From assembly GCF_001612945.1 (NCBI RefSeq), contig NZ_BDBK01000001.1, forward strand, positions 682,001-746,000: 64,000 nt of DNA, written 5' to 3'. Each line of letters starts with the position of its first letter. The stretch's first letter is position 1. The DNA is from Nocardia inohanensis NBRC 100128 (GTDB lineage Bacteria; Actinomycetota; Actinomycetes; Mycobacteriales; Mycobacteriaceae). Made by a program: the position numbers and the translations under genes. Below are positions 7,925-17,102 of the stretch, in pieces. Under the pieces are notes generated by a model. The model was given only the letters and a program-made list of their open reading frames with translations. It was not told the DNA's origin and did not search any database.

Positions 7925-8839
7925 TCAGCCTCTCTTCCGTAGCCAGGCGATCGGATCGCCGTGGCCGAGTTCCTTTGTCCTGTCCGGTAATTCACTGTTC
8001 AGCCACTGCCGCGCCAGCAACCGCCGATGTGCCGCATAGGTCAGCACGTGCGCGATCACGCTGCCCAGCACGAAACTCTCCGGCGGTTCGCACAGCGCGT
8101 CGATGAGCGTGTCGTTCCAGCCGCCACGCCGATCGATCTCGCGCACGGTCGCCAGCCAGCGCGGCGCCAGCACTTCCAGCCGCGCCGCCAGCTCACCCGC
8201 CTCGTCCCCGCCGCGCTCGGGCGTATCGGTCCCGTCGATCGCGGCCAGCCAGATCTCCTTGGCCCAGATCAGGTTCGACAGCACACTCGCGATCGACCCG
8301 TCCTCCCCGTCCCACGGCAGCACCGCCGTCCCCGGCGAGCGCACCCGCCGATACGCCTCCGGGCTCAGCTCGCCCGCCAGCTCCAGCAGCTCCCGCGCAT
8401 CCGCGAGATCGTGATGCAGCATGACCGCCGTCGGATCCATCTCCGCCCGTCCTTTCGGTGCGCTCTCCACCCACAGCGACATCGGCGGATGAAAGTGAAT
8501 GCCATTGGCCGACGCCAGCCAGCGCGACGCCGGTTCGCTGCCGGTATTGCTGGGCGGATGCCCGTAAGCCCGCGAATAGGCCCGGCTGAACCCCTCGACC
8601 GACTCGTAGCCCGCCGCGAACGCCACCTCGGTGACGCTCTCGCCGCGACTCAATTCCCACGCCGCCCGCTCCAGCAGCACCCGCCGTTTCAGCGCGACCG
8701 GTGATTCCCCGGTCCCGCGGCTGAATTGCCGCGAGAAGTGAAAGGGCGAGGCGTAGGCGTCGGACGCCATTTCGCCGAGCGTCGAATTGTCCTCCGCCAG
8801 TACCGCGTCCAGCAGCTCCCGGAGCCGATCTCGTCCCAT
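7925..8839 (-). CDS. AraC-type HTH fused to a DinB-like four-helix domain
   Basis: A 304-residue two-domain protein. Residues 1-95 are an AraC/XylS double helix-turn-helix: LGEMASDAYASPFHFSRQF, then EVAFAAGYESVEGFSRAY. From about residue 135 the DinB/YfiT-like bundle follows, with HHDLADARELLELAGEL, WAKEIW and a late HVLTYAAHR, where the family places metal-binding His residues. In such fusions the bundle is thought to sense a ligand or act as a thiol-dependent transferase while the HTH binds DNA. Start ATG 8839 (GTG 8845 is possible). It is the first gene of a two-gene operon with the DHFR-like reductase, so it probably regulates or assists that enzyme. Confidence 0.85.
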   Translation of the reverse strand: MGRDRLRELLDAVLAEDNSTLGEMASDAYASPFHFSRQFSRGTGESPVALKRRVLLERAAWELSRGESVTEVAFAAGYESVEGFSRAYSRAYGHPPSNTGSEPASRWLASANGIHFHPPMSLWVESAPKGRAEMDPTAVMLHHDLADARELLELAGELSPEAYRRVRSPGTAVLPWDGEDGSIASVLSNLIWAKEIWLAAIDGTDTPERGGDEAGELAARLEVLAPRWLATVREIDRRGGWNDTLIDALCEPPESFVLGSVIAHVLTYAAHRRLLARQWLNSELPDRTKELGHGDPIAWLRKRG

Positions 8840-8986
8840 GCGCACCGGACAATTCTGGCCTGCGCGGACGCCGCCACGCTTGACCGAACTTGCTCTGCAT
8901 ACCTCGACGCGCCGGATCTCAGCTTCAGCTGGCAGACTGTCAGGGATACGACCTGACCGACCACTGATTAGGGGTTGACTTCGACG

Positions 8987-9343
8987 ATGGACCTTCTGCT
9001 GCCGCTGCTGCTGGTTGCTCTGCTCATCCCGATGTTCCTCGGCGTTCGCCGACAGAAGCGGGAGATGGCGAAGGTGACCGAGATGCGCGACAACCTGAAG
9101 GTCGGCGACCGGGTCGTCACCACTTCGGGCATGCTCGGCACCATCACCGAGCTGGACGACTCCACCGTCGATCTGGAGATCGCCGAAGACGTCGTCACCA
9201 CCTGGGAGCGTCGCGCGATCCTCGAGATCCGCAACGACGAGACCACCGAGATCGAGGATGCGACGGACGAAGCCGTCGACGCGGCCCCGGCCGACACGGT
9301 CACCGAGACCGTCGAAGACGCCCCGAAGCTCACCAAGGACTGA
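8987..9343 (+). CDS. yajC: YajC, accessory subunit of the Sec translocase
   Basis: A 118-residue membrane protein with one N-terminal helix (LLLPLLLVALLIPMFLGV), the family hallmark RRQKREMAKVTEMRDNLKVG and the conserved VGDRVVTTSGMLGTI strand pair, then an acidic low-complexity tail. YajC associates with SecDF and supports late steps of protein export. ATG 8987 is used; an upstream TTG at 8975 is possible. It stands first in the yajC-secD-secF block, whose order agrees with the identification. Confidence 0.95.
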   Translation: MDLLLPLLLVALLIPMFLGVRRQKREMAKVTEMRDNLKVGDRVVTTSGMLGTITELDDSTVDLEIAEDVVTTWERRAILEIRNDETTEIEDATDEAVDAAPADTVTETVEDAPKLTKD

Positions 9344-9439
9344 CACCTTCCCGCGCCGTCGGGCCACCGCGATCCGGTGACCGGCGGCGCGTTGGTGTGT
9401 GCCCGCTGCAACCACATTCCGCCTAGGAGATACGAAACA

Positions 9440-11125
9440 GTGCCACCTTCCCAGGGATCGGCGCACCCGTTGCGCCTGCTCGGTGTATTCGCCGTGCTGG
9501 TGGCCGCGATCTACGCGCTGGTGTTCTTCACCGGCGATCGATCGGCGACCCCGAAACTCGGCATCGACCTACAGGGCGGCACCCGCGTCACGCTGACGCC
9601 GCGCACGCCCGACGGCGGCAAGCCCAGCCAGGACAGCCTGCGCAAGGCCCAGGACATCATCGAGCAGCGCGTCAACGGGCTCGGTGTCTCCGGCTCCGAG
9701 GTCGCCATCGACGGCGACAATCTGGTGATCACCGTGCCGGGTGACGACGGCGGGCAGGCCCGCACGCTGGCCACCACCGCCAAGCTCTTCGTGCGCCCGG
9801 TATTGCAGACCATCCCGGCGCAGAAGCAGGGCGGGCAGCAGCCGCAGCAGCCGGGCGGCGTCGCGCCGACCACGACCCCGGCGGTGCCGACCGACAGTGC
9901 CGAGCCGACCACGACCGCGCCCGCCGCGCCGACCAGTGAGGCCCCGGCCGCACAGAACCGCGTGTTCCCGGCGCAGAATCCGTCGCCGACCCCGAGCGCG
10001 GACACCCCGGAACAGCAGGCGCAGAAGGAGATCGCCGCGGCGAAGGCGCTGCGGCAGAGCAGCGATCAGACCATCCAGCAGACCGCCATGCTCACCATGG
10101 ACTGCGCCAAGGTCGATCCGCTCGCGGGCAACGACGACCCGAACCTGCCGCTGGTGACCTGCTCGCAGGATCACACCACCGTCTACCTGCTCGACAAGAG
10201 CCGGCTCGACGGCCAGGAGATCAAGGACGCCTCGGCCAGCTTCGACCAGAAGGGGTCGCGCTGGGTGGTCAATGTGTCGTTCAAATCCGGCGGCGCCGAC
10301 ACCTGGGGCAAGCTGACCACCGAATACCTCCAGAAGCAGCTGGCCTTCGTGCTCGACTCGCAGGTCTTCAGCGCCCCGCAGGTGCAGTCCGGCGGACAGT
10401 ACGGCGGCAGCACCGAGATCTCCGGCTCGTTCAACAAGAGCTCGGCCACCGAACTGGCCAACACCCTGAAGTACGGCGCGCTGCCGCTGTCGTTCACCAC
10501 CTCCGAAGCCGAGACGGTCTCGGCGACCCTGGGCCTGTCCTCGCTGAAGGCGGGCCTGATCGCGGGTGCGGTGGCACTGGTCATCGTGCTGCTGTACTGC
10601 CTGCTCTACTACCGCATGCTGGGCCTGATCACCGGTTTCTCCCTGGTCGCATCGGGTATTGCGGTATATGGCTTGATGGTGCTGCTGGGTCGCTGGGTGA
10701 ACTTCACCCTCGACCTGGCCGGTATCGCGGGTCTGATCATCGGTATCGGTACCACCGCCGACTCGTTCGTGGTGTTCTTCGAACGCATCAAGGACGAGAT
10801 GCGCGAGGGCCGCAGCTTCCGATCCGCGGTGCCGCGCGGCTGGACTCGCGCGCGCAAGACGATCCTGTCGGGTAACGCGGTCAGCTTCATCGCCGCCGCG
10901 ATCCTGTACGCGCTGGCGGTCGGCCAGGTGAAGGGCTTCGCCTTCACCCTCGGCTTGACCACCATTCTCGACGTGGTGGTGGTGTTCCTGGTGACCTATC
11001 CGCTGGTGCTGCTGGCCTCGCGGACGAACTTCTGGCAGAAGCCGTCCGTCAACGGCCTGGGCGCGATCCAGCAGCTGGCGCGCGAACGCAAGGCCGCGGC
11101 CGGAGCCATGGCGGGGAAGGCGTGA
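9440..11125 (+). CDS. secD: SecD, Sec translocase proton-driven subunit
   Basis: A 561-residue RND-type membrane protein that, with SecF, uses the proton gradient to pull exported proteins across the membrane. One N-terminal helix (LLGVFAVLVAAIYALVFF) is followed by the diagnostic GIDLQGGTRVTL segment, a large extracytoplasmic domain, and a C-terminal block of about five helices containing GIGTTADSFVVFFERIKDE, the site of functionally important charged residues. A Pro/Thr/Ala/Gln-rich linker inside the external domain (about residues 130-200) is a typical actinobacterial insertion. GTG 9440 has AGGAGA at 9425-9430. The stop overlaps secF in GTGA. Confidence 0.97.
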   Translation: MPPSQGSAHPLRLLGVFAVLVAAIYALVFFTGDRSATPKLGIDLQGGTRVTLTPRTPDGGKPSQDSLRKAQDIIEQRVNGLGVSGSEVAIDGDNLVITVPGDDGGQARTLATTAKLFVRPVLQTIPAQKQGGQQPQQPGGVAPTTTPAVPTDSAEPTTTAPAAPTSEAPAAQNRVFPAQNPSPTPSADTPEQQAQKEIAAAKALRQSSDQTIQQTAMLTMDCAKVDPLAGNDDPNLPLVTCSQDHTTVYLLDKSRLDGQEIKDASASFDQKGSRWVVNVSFKSGGADTWGKLTTEYLQKQLAFVLDSQVFSAPQVQSGGQYGGSTEISGSFNKSSATELANTLKYGALPLSFTTSEAETVSATLGLSSLKAGLIAGAVALVIVLLYCLLYYRMLGLITGFSLVASGIAVYGLMVLLGRWVNFTLDLAGIAGLIIGIGTTADSFVVFFERIKDEMREGRSFRSAVPRGWTRARKTILSGNAVSFIAAAILYALAVGQVKGFAFTLGLTTILDVVVVFLVTYPLVLLASRTNFWQKPSVNGLGAIQQLARERKAAAGAMAGKA

Positions 11126-12333
11126 ACGAGATGACCGAACGTATCGACGAAGAGCCGCAGGAGCTTTCGCTCGAGGCCGAGCGGAACCTGCCCAAGCACA
11201 GCTTCTTCTACCGGCTCTACACCGGTACCGGCGCGCTGGACGTGATCGGCAACCGCAAGCGGTGGTACGCCATCACCGGTGTGATCGTGGCGATCGCCAT
11301 CGTCAGCATGATCGTGCGCGGGTTCACCTTCGGCATCGACTTCGAGGGCGGCTCGCGGATCCAGTTCCCCGCCGAGGGCGCCAGCACCTCCAAGACCGAG
11401 CAGGTCTACCACTCGGCCCTGGGCGTCGACCCGGTGTCGGTGCAAACCGTTGGCGTGGGCGGTAATTCGACCATCCTGATCCGCTCCGAGGCCCTGGACC
11501 AGGCGCAGGTCGCCAAGTTGCAGTCGGCGCTGTTCGAGGCCTTCCACCCGAAGGACAAGAACGGCAACCCGTCCGCCGCGGCGATCAGCTTCTCCGATGT
11601 GAGCGAGACCTGGGGCAGCCAGATCACCGAGAAGGCGCTCTGGGCGCTGCTGGCGTTCCTGGTCGTGGTCGCGCTCTACATCACCATTCGCTACGAACGC
11701 GATATGGCGCTGGCCGCGCTGGCGGCGCTCGGCTTCGACCTCGCGGTCACCGCCGGCGTGTATTCGCTGGTCGGCTTCGAGGTCACCCCCGCGACCGTGA
11801 TCGGCATGCTGACCATTCTGGGCTTCTCGCTCTACGACTCGGTCATCGTGTTCGACAAGGTCGAGGAGAACACCCACGGCATCCTGCACGTCACCCGGCG
11901 CACCTACGCCGAGCAGGCCAACCTGGCGTTGAACCAGACCTTCATGCGCTCGATCAACACCTCGCTCATCGGCATGCTGCCGGTGATCGGCCTGCTGGTC
12001 ATCGCGGTCTGGATGCTGGGCGTCGGCACCCTCAAGGACCTGGCGCTGGTGCAGCTGGTGGGTCTGCTGGTCGGCACCTACTCCTCGATCTTCTTCGCCA
12101 CGCCGCTGCTGGTGTCGATCAAGGAACGCTGGGGACCGGTGGCCGCGCACACCCGCAAGGTGCTGGCCAAGCGCGCCAACGCCGGTAATGCCCGCGTCGG
12201 TGCGGCGGCGGCCCAGCGCGCGGGTGCGGCCGGACGTCAGCTGGCGGCCGCGGCGCCCGGACGGGCACGCACCGGTGAGGCTCCGCGCCCCGGCGCGCGG
12301 CCGAGCGGGAAACGAACCAAGAGAAGGCACTGA
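11122..12333 (+). CDS. secF: SecF, Sec translocase subunit
   Basis: A 403-residue partner of SecD. One helix near residues 50-70 (AITGVIVAIAIVSMIV) precedes the FTFGIDFEGGSRIQF signature, and a C-terminal five-helix half carries GFSLYDSVIVFDKVEEN and the LNQTFMRSINTS segment, all diagnostic of SecF. The last 60 residues are a basic, Ala/Arg/Gly-rich cytoplasmic tail ending KRTKRRH. The GTG start sits in a four-base overlap with secD; ATG 11131 is an alternative. Together with yajC and secD this is a translocase-assisting operon. Confidence 0.96.
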   Translation: MNEMTERIDEEPQELSLEAERNLPKHSFFYRLYTGTGALDVIGNRKRWYAITGVIVAIAIVSMIVRGFTFGIDFEGGSRIQFPAEGASTSKTEQVYHSALGVDPVSVQTVGVGGNSTILIRSEALDQAQVAKLQSALFEAFHPKDKNGNPSAAAISFSDVSETWGSQITEKALWALLAFLVVVALYITIRYERDMALAALAALGFDLAVTAGVYSLVGFEVTPATVIGMLTILGFSLYDSVIVFDKVEENTHGILHVTRRTYAEQANLALNQTFMRSINTSLIGMLPVIGLLVIAVWMLGVGTLKDLALVQLVGLLVGTYSSIFFATPLLVSIKERWGPVAAHTRKVLAKRANAGNARVGAAAAQRAGAAGRQLAAAAPGRARTGEAPRPGARPSGKRTKRRH

Positions 12334-12356
12334 AAAGGTAAGCAGGGGGCTCGCCA

Positions 12357-12800
12357 ATGAACCGAACAGTGGATGCGCCGGACAGCAGGGACATCGAAGT
12401 GCGCCTAGAAACGGAAGACACTGCCGCACCGGACGATTCGGCGGATCGCCGGATCGGGACCGGCGGCGAGCCGCCCACCCCTGAGCCGGAACGGGACGCC
12501 GGCGCGGAAACCACCGCGCCACAGGCGGATTCCGCCGGCCGTACCGAATCGGCGCGCGAGCGGCTCGATTCGATGATCGACCGGATGGACGCGGTCATCG
12601 ACGAGTACGACGCCGAACTGCGGGAAACCGCCGAGGCACGGGCCGAAGCCGCGCACGGGCGCGGCGGGCGCGGTCCCGGCCGCGAGGTCGGCACCCGCGA
12701 AGCGGCCACCCGGCCGGGCAGACGACGATCCTGGGACGGCGGATTCACCTTGCGGCGCGGCGGTGTGGTGACCGCGGGCCGCGGGGCGATGGGATGGTGA
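12357..12800 (+). CDS. Hypothetical acidic/coiled-coil protein between secF and the DppA-like lipoprotein
   Basis: A 147-residue protein I do not recognise. The first 60 residues are acidic and rich in Pro, Thr, Asp and Glu; residues 65-100 form a charged helix (ERLDSMIDRMDAVIDEY) that could be a short coiled coil; the end is Gly/Arg-rich. There is no signal peptide or membrane helix. It begins 24 bases after secF and its stop overlaps the next gene's start, so it is transcribed and coupled with the Sec block. Its low-complexity ends suggest a poorly conserved, lineage-specific protein. Confidence 0.6.
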   Translation: MNRTVDAPDSRDIEVRLETEDTAAPDDSADRRIGTGGEPPTPEPERDAGAETTAPQADSAGRTESARERLDSMIDRMDAVIDEYDAELRETAEARAEAAHGRGGRGPGREVGTREAATRPGRRRSWDGGFTLRRGGVVTAGRGAMGW

Positions 12801-14500
12801 CGGCGCGGCGCGGCGTGACCGCGCTGCTCGCCGGTGTGCTCGCGGCCGGGGCGCTGACCTCGTGCGCGGGCAAGAACCAGGTGCCCTCCATCGGCTACGG
12901 CGTGGACGCGGTGGTCGCCAGCTACAACGGCGGCAGCACGCTCGGCGCCAACGGCGGTGCGGCGGCGGTATTCTCGCGGGTGCTGACCGGGTTCTTCTAC
13001 ACCGGGCCCGATGGTCAGCCGATCGCCGACACCGATACCGGGACCGCCAAGGAAGTGCCGGGCGAGGCGCAGACCATCCAGTACCGGATGAACCCGGACG
13101 GGGTGTACTCCGACGGCGCGCCCACCGCCTGCGACGACATGGTGCTGACCTGGGCCGCGCGCAGCGGCCGTTTCACCAAGGCGGGTCCGGGTGGGCCGGT
13201 GCCCATGTTCGATGCCGCCGGCACCTCCGGGTACAGCGATATCGAGCGGGTGGACTGCCAGCCCGGCTCAAAGGACGCCACCGTGGTGTTCCGGCCGGGC
13301 CGCAAGTACACCAATTGGAAGACGCTGTTCACCGCCGCCGAACTGATGCCCGCGCATGTCATCGCGACCGCGGTGAAGGTGCCGAATGTGGTGGCGCCCT
13401 TACAATCCGGCGATCAGGCCACGGTGGAGAAGATCGCCGAGTTCTGGAACAACGGCTGGAAGCTGACCCCCGGCAAACTGGATCTGACGGTGCTGCCCTC
13501 CTCGGGTCCGTATCGCATCGAGTCGTTCTCCGACAAGGACGGCCTGGTGCTGGTGAAGAACGAGCGCTGGTGGGGCAATGCCGCCAAGACTCCGCGAATC
13601 GTGGTGTGGCCCAAGAACTTCGACCTGAAATCCAAGATCGGATCCAAATCGGTGGGCGTGGTCGACATCGGCGCGGGATCCTTCGGCGATATCGGTCTGG
13701 GCGGGTTCTCCAAGGAGAACCAGCCCGCGCGCGGCACCGAACAGCTGGTGCTGGCCACCGGCGGAGTCTTCGGTTCCGTCGAGGCCCGCCGTGCCTTCGC
13801 CTCGTGTGTGCCGCGGCAGGCGCTCTTCGACAAGCTCGGCCATCCCGGCTACACGGTCAAGTCCGGCCTCGGCTCGGGACCGATGAACTCGCGCACCCAG
13901 CAGCAGGATTCGATCTACTACCCGGCCTCCACCGGCGCCGCCGACCGCTACAAGGGCGACGCGGGCGCGGCGAGCCAGGCCGCGCAGTCCGCCGGGCTCA
14001 AGGGCCAGACCGTGCGCATCGGCTATGTGCAGCCCGATGAACGCCGGGCGCAGACCGTGGCGATGATCACCGAATCCTGCAAGGCCGCCGGCATCACCGT
14101 GGTCGACGCGGGCGCGCCCGATTTCACGGCGTCGCAGCTCACCGAGGGCAAAGTGGACGCCGTGCTGGCCGCCACCGCGTCCATGCCGGGTCCGTCGGGT
14201 TCGCTGACCGGTAACGAGGCGACCGCCGCACTGCGCACCGGGCAGGGTCTGAATTTCGGTCGCTTCGGTAATGGCCGCTACGATGCCATCGCTGATCAGC
14301 TTGCGGCCGAGCAGGACTCGGGCACGACGCTGAATCTGCTGACCGAGCAGGAGAACCTGCTGTGGAGCGAGATGCCGTCCGTCCCGCTGTTCGCCGAACC
14401 GCGCACCATCGCGTTCGGTGACGGTTTGAAGAACGGCGTCACCAGCCCCACCCGGGCGGGTGCGGGCTGGAATATGGATCGCTGGGTACTGGAGCGGTAA
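12794..14500 (+). CDS. Peptide-type ABC solute-binding lipoprotein (Rv2585c-like)
   Basis: A 568-residue family-5 extracellular solute-binding protein. A Sec lipoprotein signal ends in the lipobox LTSC near residue 24. The mature part has the family's two lobes, with YRMNPDGVYSDGAPTACDDMV marking the conserved DGxxxxAxD region. In Mycobacterium tuberculosis the same position, between secF and apt, is held by the DppA-like lipoprotein gene Rv2585c, which supports orthology by context. No permease or ATPase genes accompany it, so it either borrows another transporter or has a cell-envelope role. ATG 12794 overlaps the previous gene's stop. Confidence 0.88.
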   Translation: MVTARRGVTALLAGVLAAGALTSCAGKNQVPSIGYGVDAVVASYNGGSTLGANGGAAAVFSRVLTGFFYTGPDGQPIADTDTGTAKEVPGEAQTIQYRMNPDGVYSDGAPTACDDMVLTWAARSGRFTKAGPGGPVPMFDAAGTSGYSDIERVDCQPGSKDATVVFRPGRKYTNWKTLFTAAELMPAHVIATAVKVPNVVAPLQSGDQATVEKIAEFWNNGWKLTPGKLDLTVLPSSGPYRIESFSDKDGLVLVKNERWWGNAAKTPRIVVWPKNFDLKSKIGSKSVGVVDIGAGSFGDIGLGGFSKENQPARGTEQLVLATGGVFGSVEARRAFASCVPRQALFDKLGHPGYTVKSGLGSGPMNSRTQQQDSIYYPASTGAADRYKGDAGAASQAAQSAGLKGQTVRIGYVQPDERRAQTVAMITESCKAAGITVVDAGAPDFTASQLTEGKVDAVLAATASMPGPSGSLTGNEATAALRTGQGLNFGRFGNGRYDAIADQLAAEQDSGTTLNLLTEQENLLWSEMPSVPLFAEPRTIAFGDGLKNGVTSPTRAGAGWNMDRWVLER

Positions 14501-14537
14501 AGGACCGCGGTGGCGTGGTGACGAGGAGTGGGTGGAG

Positions 14538-15110
14538 ATGAGCAAGCACGAATTGGTGGACTCGGCCGAGACCGCCGGGCAGCGGACGCAGCGGGCCGCT
14601 GAGGCGGTCGAACGCCTGACCCGCTGGCACGACGACTTCCCGACCCCGGGAGTGCGTTTCGCCGACCTGACCCCGGTCTTCGCCGATGCCGAGGGCTTCC
14701 GCGCGGTGCTGGACTGCTTCGCGGCCTGCGCCCCCGACGCCGACCTGGTGGCCGGCGTGGACGCGCGCGGCTTCCTGCTCGGCGCGGGCGTGGCCGCCAT
14801 CCTCGGCACCGGCGTCATCGCCGTCCGCAAGGCCGGCAAGCTGCCCCCGCCGGTGATCTCCCGCGAATACACCCTCGAATACGGTTCCGCCGCACTCGAA
14901 ATCCCCGCCGACGGCATCGACCTGAAGGGCCGCCGCGTGCTGCTCCTGGACGACGTCCTCGCCACCGGCGGTACCCTCGCCGCCGCGGCCGAACTCTTCA
15001 AGGCCGCGGGCGCGGAAGTGGTAGCGGCCGCCGTCGTGCTCGAACTCGGCTTCCTCGGCGGCCGCGACCGCCAGGGCGACTACCCGCTCACTTCGGTCGT
15101 CAAGCTCTGA
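14538..15110 (+). CDS. apt: Adenine phosphoribosyltransferase
   Basis: A 190-residue type I phosphoribosyltransferase making AMP from adenine and PRPP. Visible are FPTPGVRFADLTPVF near residue 35, the substrate hood DLVAGVDARGFLLGAGVA, the RKAGKLPPPV flexible loop, and the PRPP-binding motif VLLLDDVLATGGTLAAA near residue 135. The context (secD-secF-lipoprotein-apt) is the conserved actinobacterial order. ATG 14538 stands nine bases after GAGGAG (14523-14528); GTG 14532 is too close to that site. In mycobacteria relA follows directly; here relA is 6.4 kb away. Confidence 0.96.
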   Translation: MSKHELVDSAETAGQRTQRAAEAVERLTRWHDDFPTPGVRFADLTPVFADAEGFRAVLDCFAACAPDADLVAGVDARGFLLGAGVAAILGTGVIAVRKAGKLPPPVISREYTLEYGSAALEIPADGIDLKGRRVLLLDDVLATGGTLAAAAELFKAAGAEVVAAAVVLELGFLGGRDRQGDYPLTSVVKL

Positions 15111-15261
15111 GGGTCACGCCGACTGACCGGTCGGCATCTGAACCAGCGGTGGTGCTGCGGCAGAAAGCCGTGGCGCCACCGTTTTTCGTCATCCGGCACC
15201 ATGGCTTCTCCGTCATCCCGGCCGGCCTCCAGCTTCCGTCGTCCCGGCCTGCCTCAGCCTT

Positions 15262-15402
15262 CGTCATCCCGGCATGCTCTCCGCCGGGATCCACACAGCG
15301 CGTTGACCCATCGAACCGTGTGGATTCCGGCCAAAAGCACGCCGGAATGACGGGGTCGGTCGTGCCGGAATGACGGGGTCGGTCGTGCCGGAATGACGGG
15401 GA
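15262..15402. repeat. Long imperfect inverted repeat plus 23-base tandem repeats
   Basis: A 35-base left arm (15262-15296, beginning CGTCATCCCGGC) and a 35-base right arm (15318-15352, ending CGCCGGAATGACG) are near-perfect inverted copies around a 21-base centre. From 15341 a 23-base unit starting GCCGGAATGACGGGG is repeated at 15341 and 15364 and partly at 15387. Further CGTCAT(C)CCGG copies lie upstream at about 15187, 15211 and 15236. The motif CGTCATTCCGG...GGAATCCAC resembles dispersed palindromic repeats found in many bacterial genomes. The whole 15111-15544 gap holds no convincing gene; the open frames in it are translations of the repeats. Confidence 0.85.
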
Positions 15403-15544
15403 AGGGGTTCGGAAGAGGTGGGTTGCCCGGCGCGCCGCCGAAGCTGTTTGTTCGGGTGACAAACCCGGGCCTCGGTGAGACCGTACGGTCCTGCGGTGAA
15501 CGGCTGTCGTGCAGGCGGATTCGTTCGCGGCCACAATGTGTGGG

Positions 15545-16723
15545 GTGAGTACCGCAGCAGGGGATCAGACCTCACCGTTGGCCGAGTTTCTCGGTGCGCA
15601 CGTGAACGAGGTGGCGCGCGAGATGGTGGCGGCCGTGCTCAGCGTCGCCCCGGAGTATCAGCAATTGCCGTACGGCGGTGTCGAACAAGATGTGGTGCGG
15701 CGCGCGGAGGACAATCTGCGGTTGTTCTTGCGGCTGCTGGCGGAGGGCCGGGAGCCGCGGCCGGAGGATCTGGAGGCCATGATCGAGGTGGCGGTCCGCC
15801 GTGCGCGCGAAGGGGTTTCGCTCGATACCGTGCTGGCGGTGTATCACCGGGCCGCGCTGGCCGCTTGGAATTACCTGGTCGCGGCCGCCCGCACGGAGGC
15901 CGACCGGGACGAATTACTGGCCGCGGTGCCGCAACTACTGGGGTATCTGGGTGCGGTGGTGCCGGGGGTGGCGGCCTCGTATCTGCGTGAGCGCCAGGAC
16001 CTGCACTGGGAACAGCGGGAAGTGAAACGTGCACTGGCACTGGCTTTGTTGCAGGGCAAGCCCGCCGAACTGCTCGCCGATCGATTCGGGATCGCCCTGC
16101 ACGGTTTTCATGTGCTGGCGCTGCGCACCGCACCCGAGGGTGCGCGTCCGGCGCTGCGGGTCATTCACGGTGAGATCGAAGTCCTGTCACCGCAGGCGCT
16201 GACGGTGCTGGACCGCACCGGTGGCTGGGTGCTGCTGCCGGATAGCGAACCGGTCGCCCGCCTCGATGCTGCGGTGGCGCGCATCGCCGCCACCGCGGGA
16301 TTCCGGATGGTGGCCGGAAGCGCCACCGCGGCAACCGTTTCCGAGATTCCGGCGCGCGCCGAGGAGGCGGCGGAGATCGCCCGGCTGGCGCTCGGCCTGA
16401 ACCGCCCCACCGGGGTTTACCGCATGGCGGACCTGGCGCTGCAATACCAGTTCGCCCGCCCGGGCCCGGCGCGCGCCTGGTTGCTGGCGCTGCTCGAACC
16501 CCTGGCGGGGCAACCGCATCTGATGGACGCGCTGCGGGCCTACCTGGCGCACGACCACAATCGAGTGGCGGCCGCGGAGTCCCTGGTGGTGCACCGCAAT
16601 ACGCTGAATTACCGGCTGGGTCGCATCGCCACGCTGACCGGCTACGACCCGGGCCGTTCCGAGCACACTCCTCTGTTCGCCGCGGCGCTCACCGCGCTGG
16701 ACCTGTCGGGCGGTGATCTCTAG
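15545..16723 (+). CDS. PucR/CdaR-type transcriptional regulator
   Basis: A 392-residue cytoplasmic regulator. The N-terminal half is a helical sensor region (EQDVVRRAEDNLRLFLRLLA near residue 50), the centre resembles the GGDEF-like CdaR domain, and the C-terminal 70 residues carry the PucR helix-turn-helix: LAHDHNRVAAAESLVVHRNT followed by LNYRLGRIATLTGYDP. Members control purine catabolism, carboxylic acid use or unknown targets. I used GTG 15545; ATG 15536 is equally possible, and no strong Shine-Dalgarno decides. The gene lies in the segment inserted between apt and relA and ends tail to tail with the small membrane protein gene, their stops overlapping by two bases. Confidence 0.88.
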   Translation: MSTAAGDQTSPLAEFLGAHVNEVAREMVAAVLSVAPEYQQLPYGGVEQDVVRRAEDNLRLFLRLLAEGREPRPEDLEAMIEVAVRRAREGVSLDTVLAVYHRAALAAWNYLVAAARTEADRDELLAAVPQLLGYLGAVVPGVAASYLRERQDLHWEQREVKRALALALLQGKPAELLADRFGIALHGFHVLALRTAPEGARPALRVIHGEIEVLSPQALTVLDRTGGWVLLPDSEPVARLDAAVARIAATAGFRMVAGSATAATVSEIPARAEEAAEIARLALGLNRPTGVYRMADLALQYQFARPGPARAWLLALLEPLAGQPHLMDALRAYLAHDHNRVAAAESLVVHRNTLNYRLGRIATLTGYDPGRSEHTPLFAAALTALDLSGGDL

Positions 16724-17007
16724 CGGGTCACCACGCGGGCGATGAATCCGGTGACCAGTAACCAGAAGATCGCGGCCAGACCATAATTGACGACTATGTC
16801 CAAATCGCCGTTGCCGGTGTGAAACATGTTCGGGAAGAACACCGCCAGCGGCTCGGCGAACGATTTGATGAACGTGAAAGCGCGATTGGTCTGATCGACG
16901 CCGAGCACGAGCATCACGATGTACAGGCCCTCGGTCAGGGCGAACACTGCACCGACCGCGCCGATGATGCGCGCGGCGTGTGCCTCGTTCCGGGTTTGCG
17001 GAGGCAT
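16720..17007 (-). CDS. Small two-helix membrane protein, paralogue A
   Basis: A 95-residue membrane protein of unknown function. Two hydrophobic segments are visible: IIGAVGAVFALTEGLYIVML near residues 14-33 and NYGLAAIFWLLVTGFIARVV near residues 73-92. The loop between them contains DQTNRAFTFIKSFAEPLAVF and FHTGNGDLDIVVNYG. The neighbour at 17103-17465 shares most of this, including the FHTGNGDLDIV motif, so the two arose by tandem duplication. The gene runs opposite to PucR and away from the wall hydrolase. Confidence 0.7.
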   Translation of the reverse strand: MPPQTRNEAHAARIIGAVGAVFALTEGLYIVMLVLGVDQTNRAFTFIKSFAEPLAVFFPNMFHTGNGDLDIVVNYGLAAIFWLLVTGFIARVVTR

Positions 17008-17102
17008 ACCCGAAAGGTGCCCGATGGGTGCCCCCGGGAAACTGCCTCCGCGGCGTGCCGCCGAACCTGTGATGAACCCGGGTCACAGCGCGTTCGAGTA
17101 CG

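Noticed and set aside
15113..15534. Open reading frames on both strands in the apt-PucR gap
   Set aside because: They translate the palindromic repeats (RHSGTTDPVIPA-like strings in several frames) and have no ribosome-binding sites.
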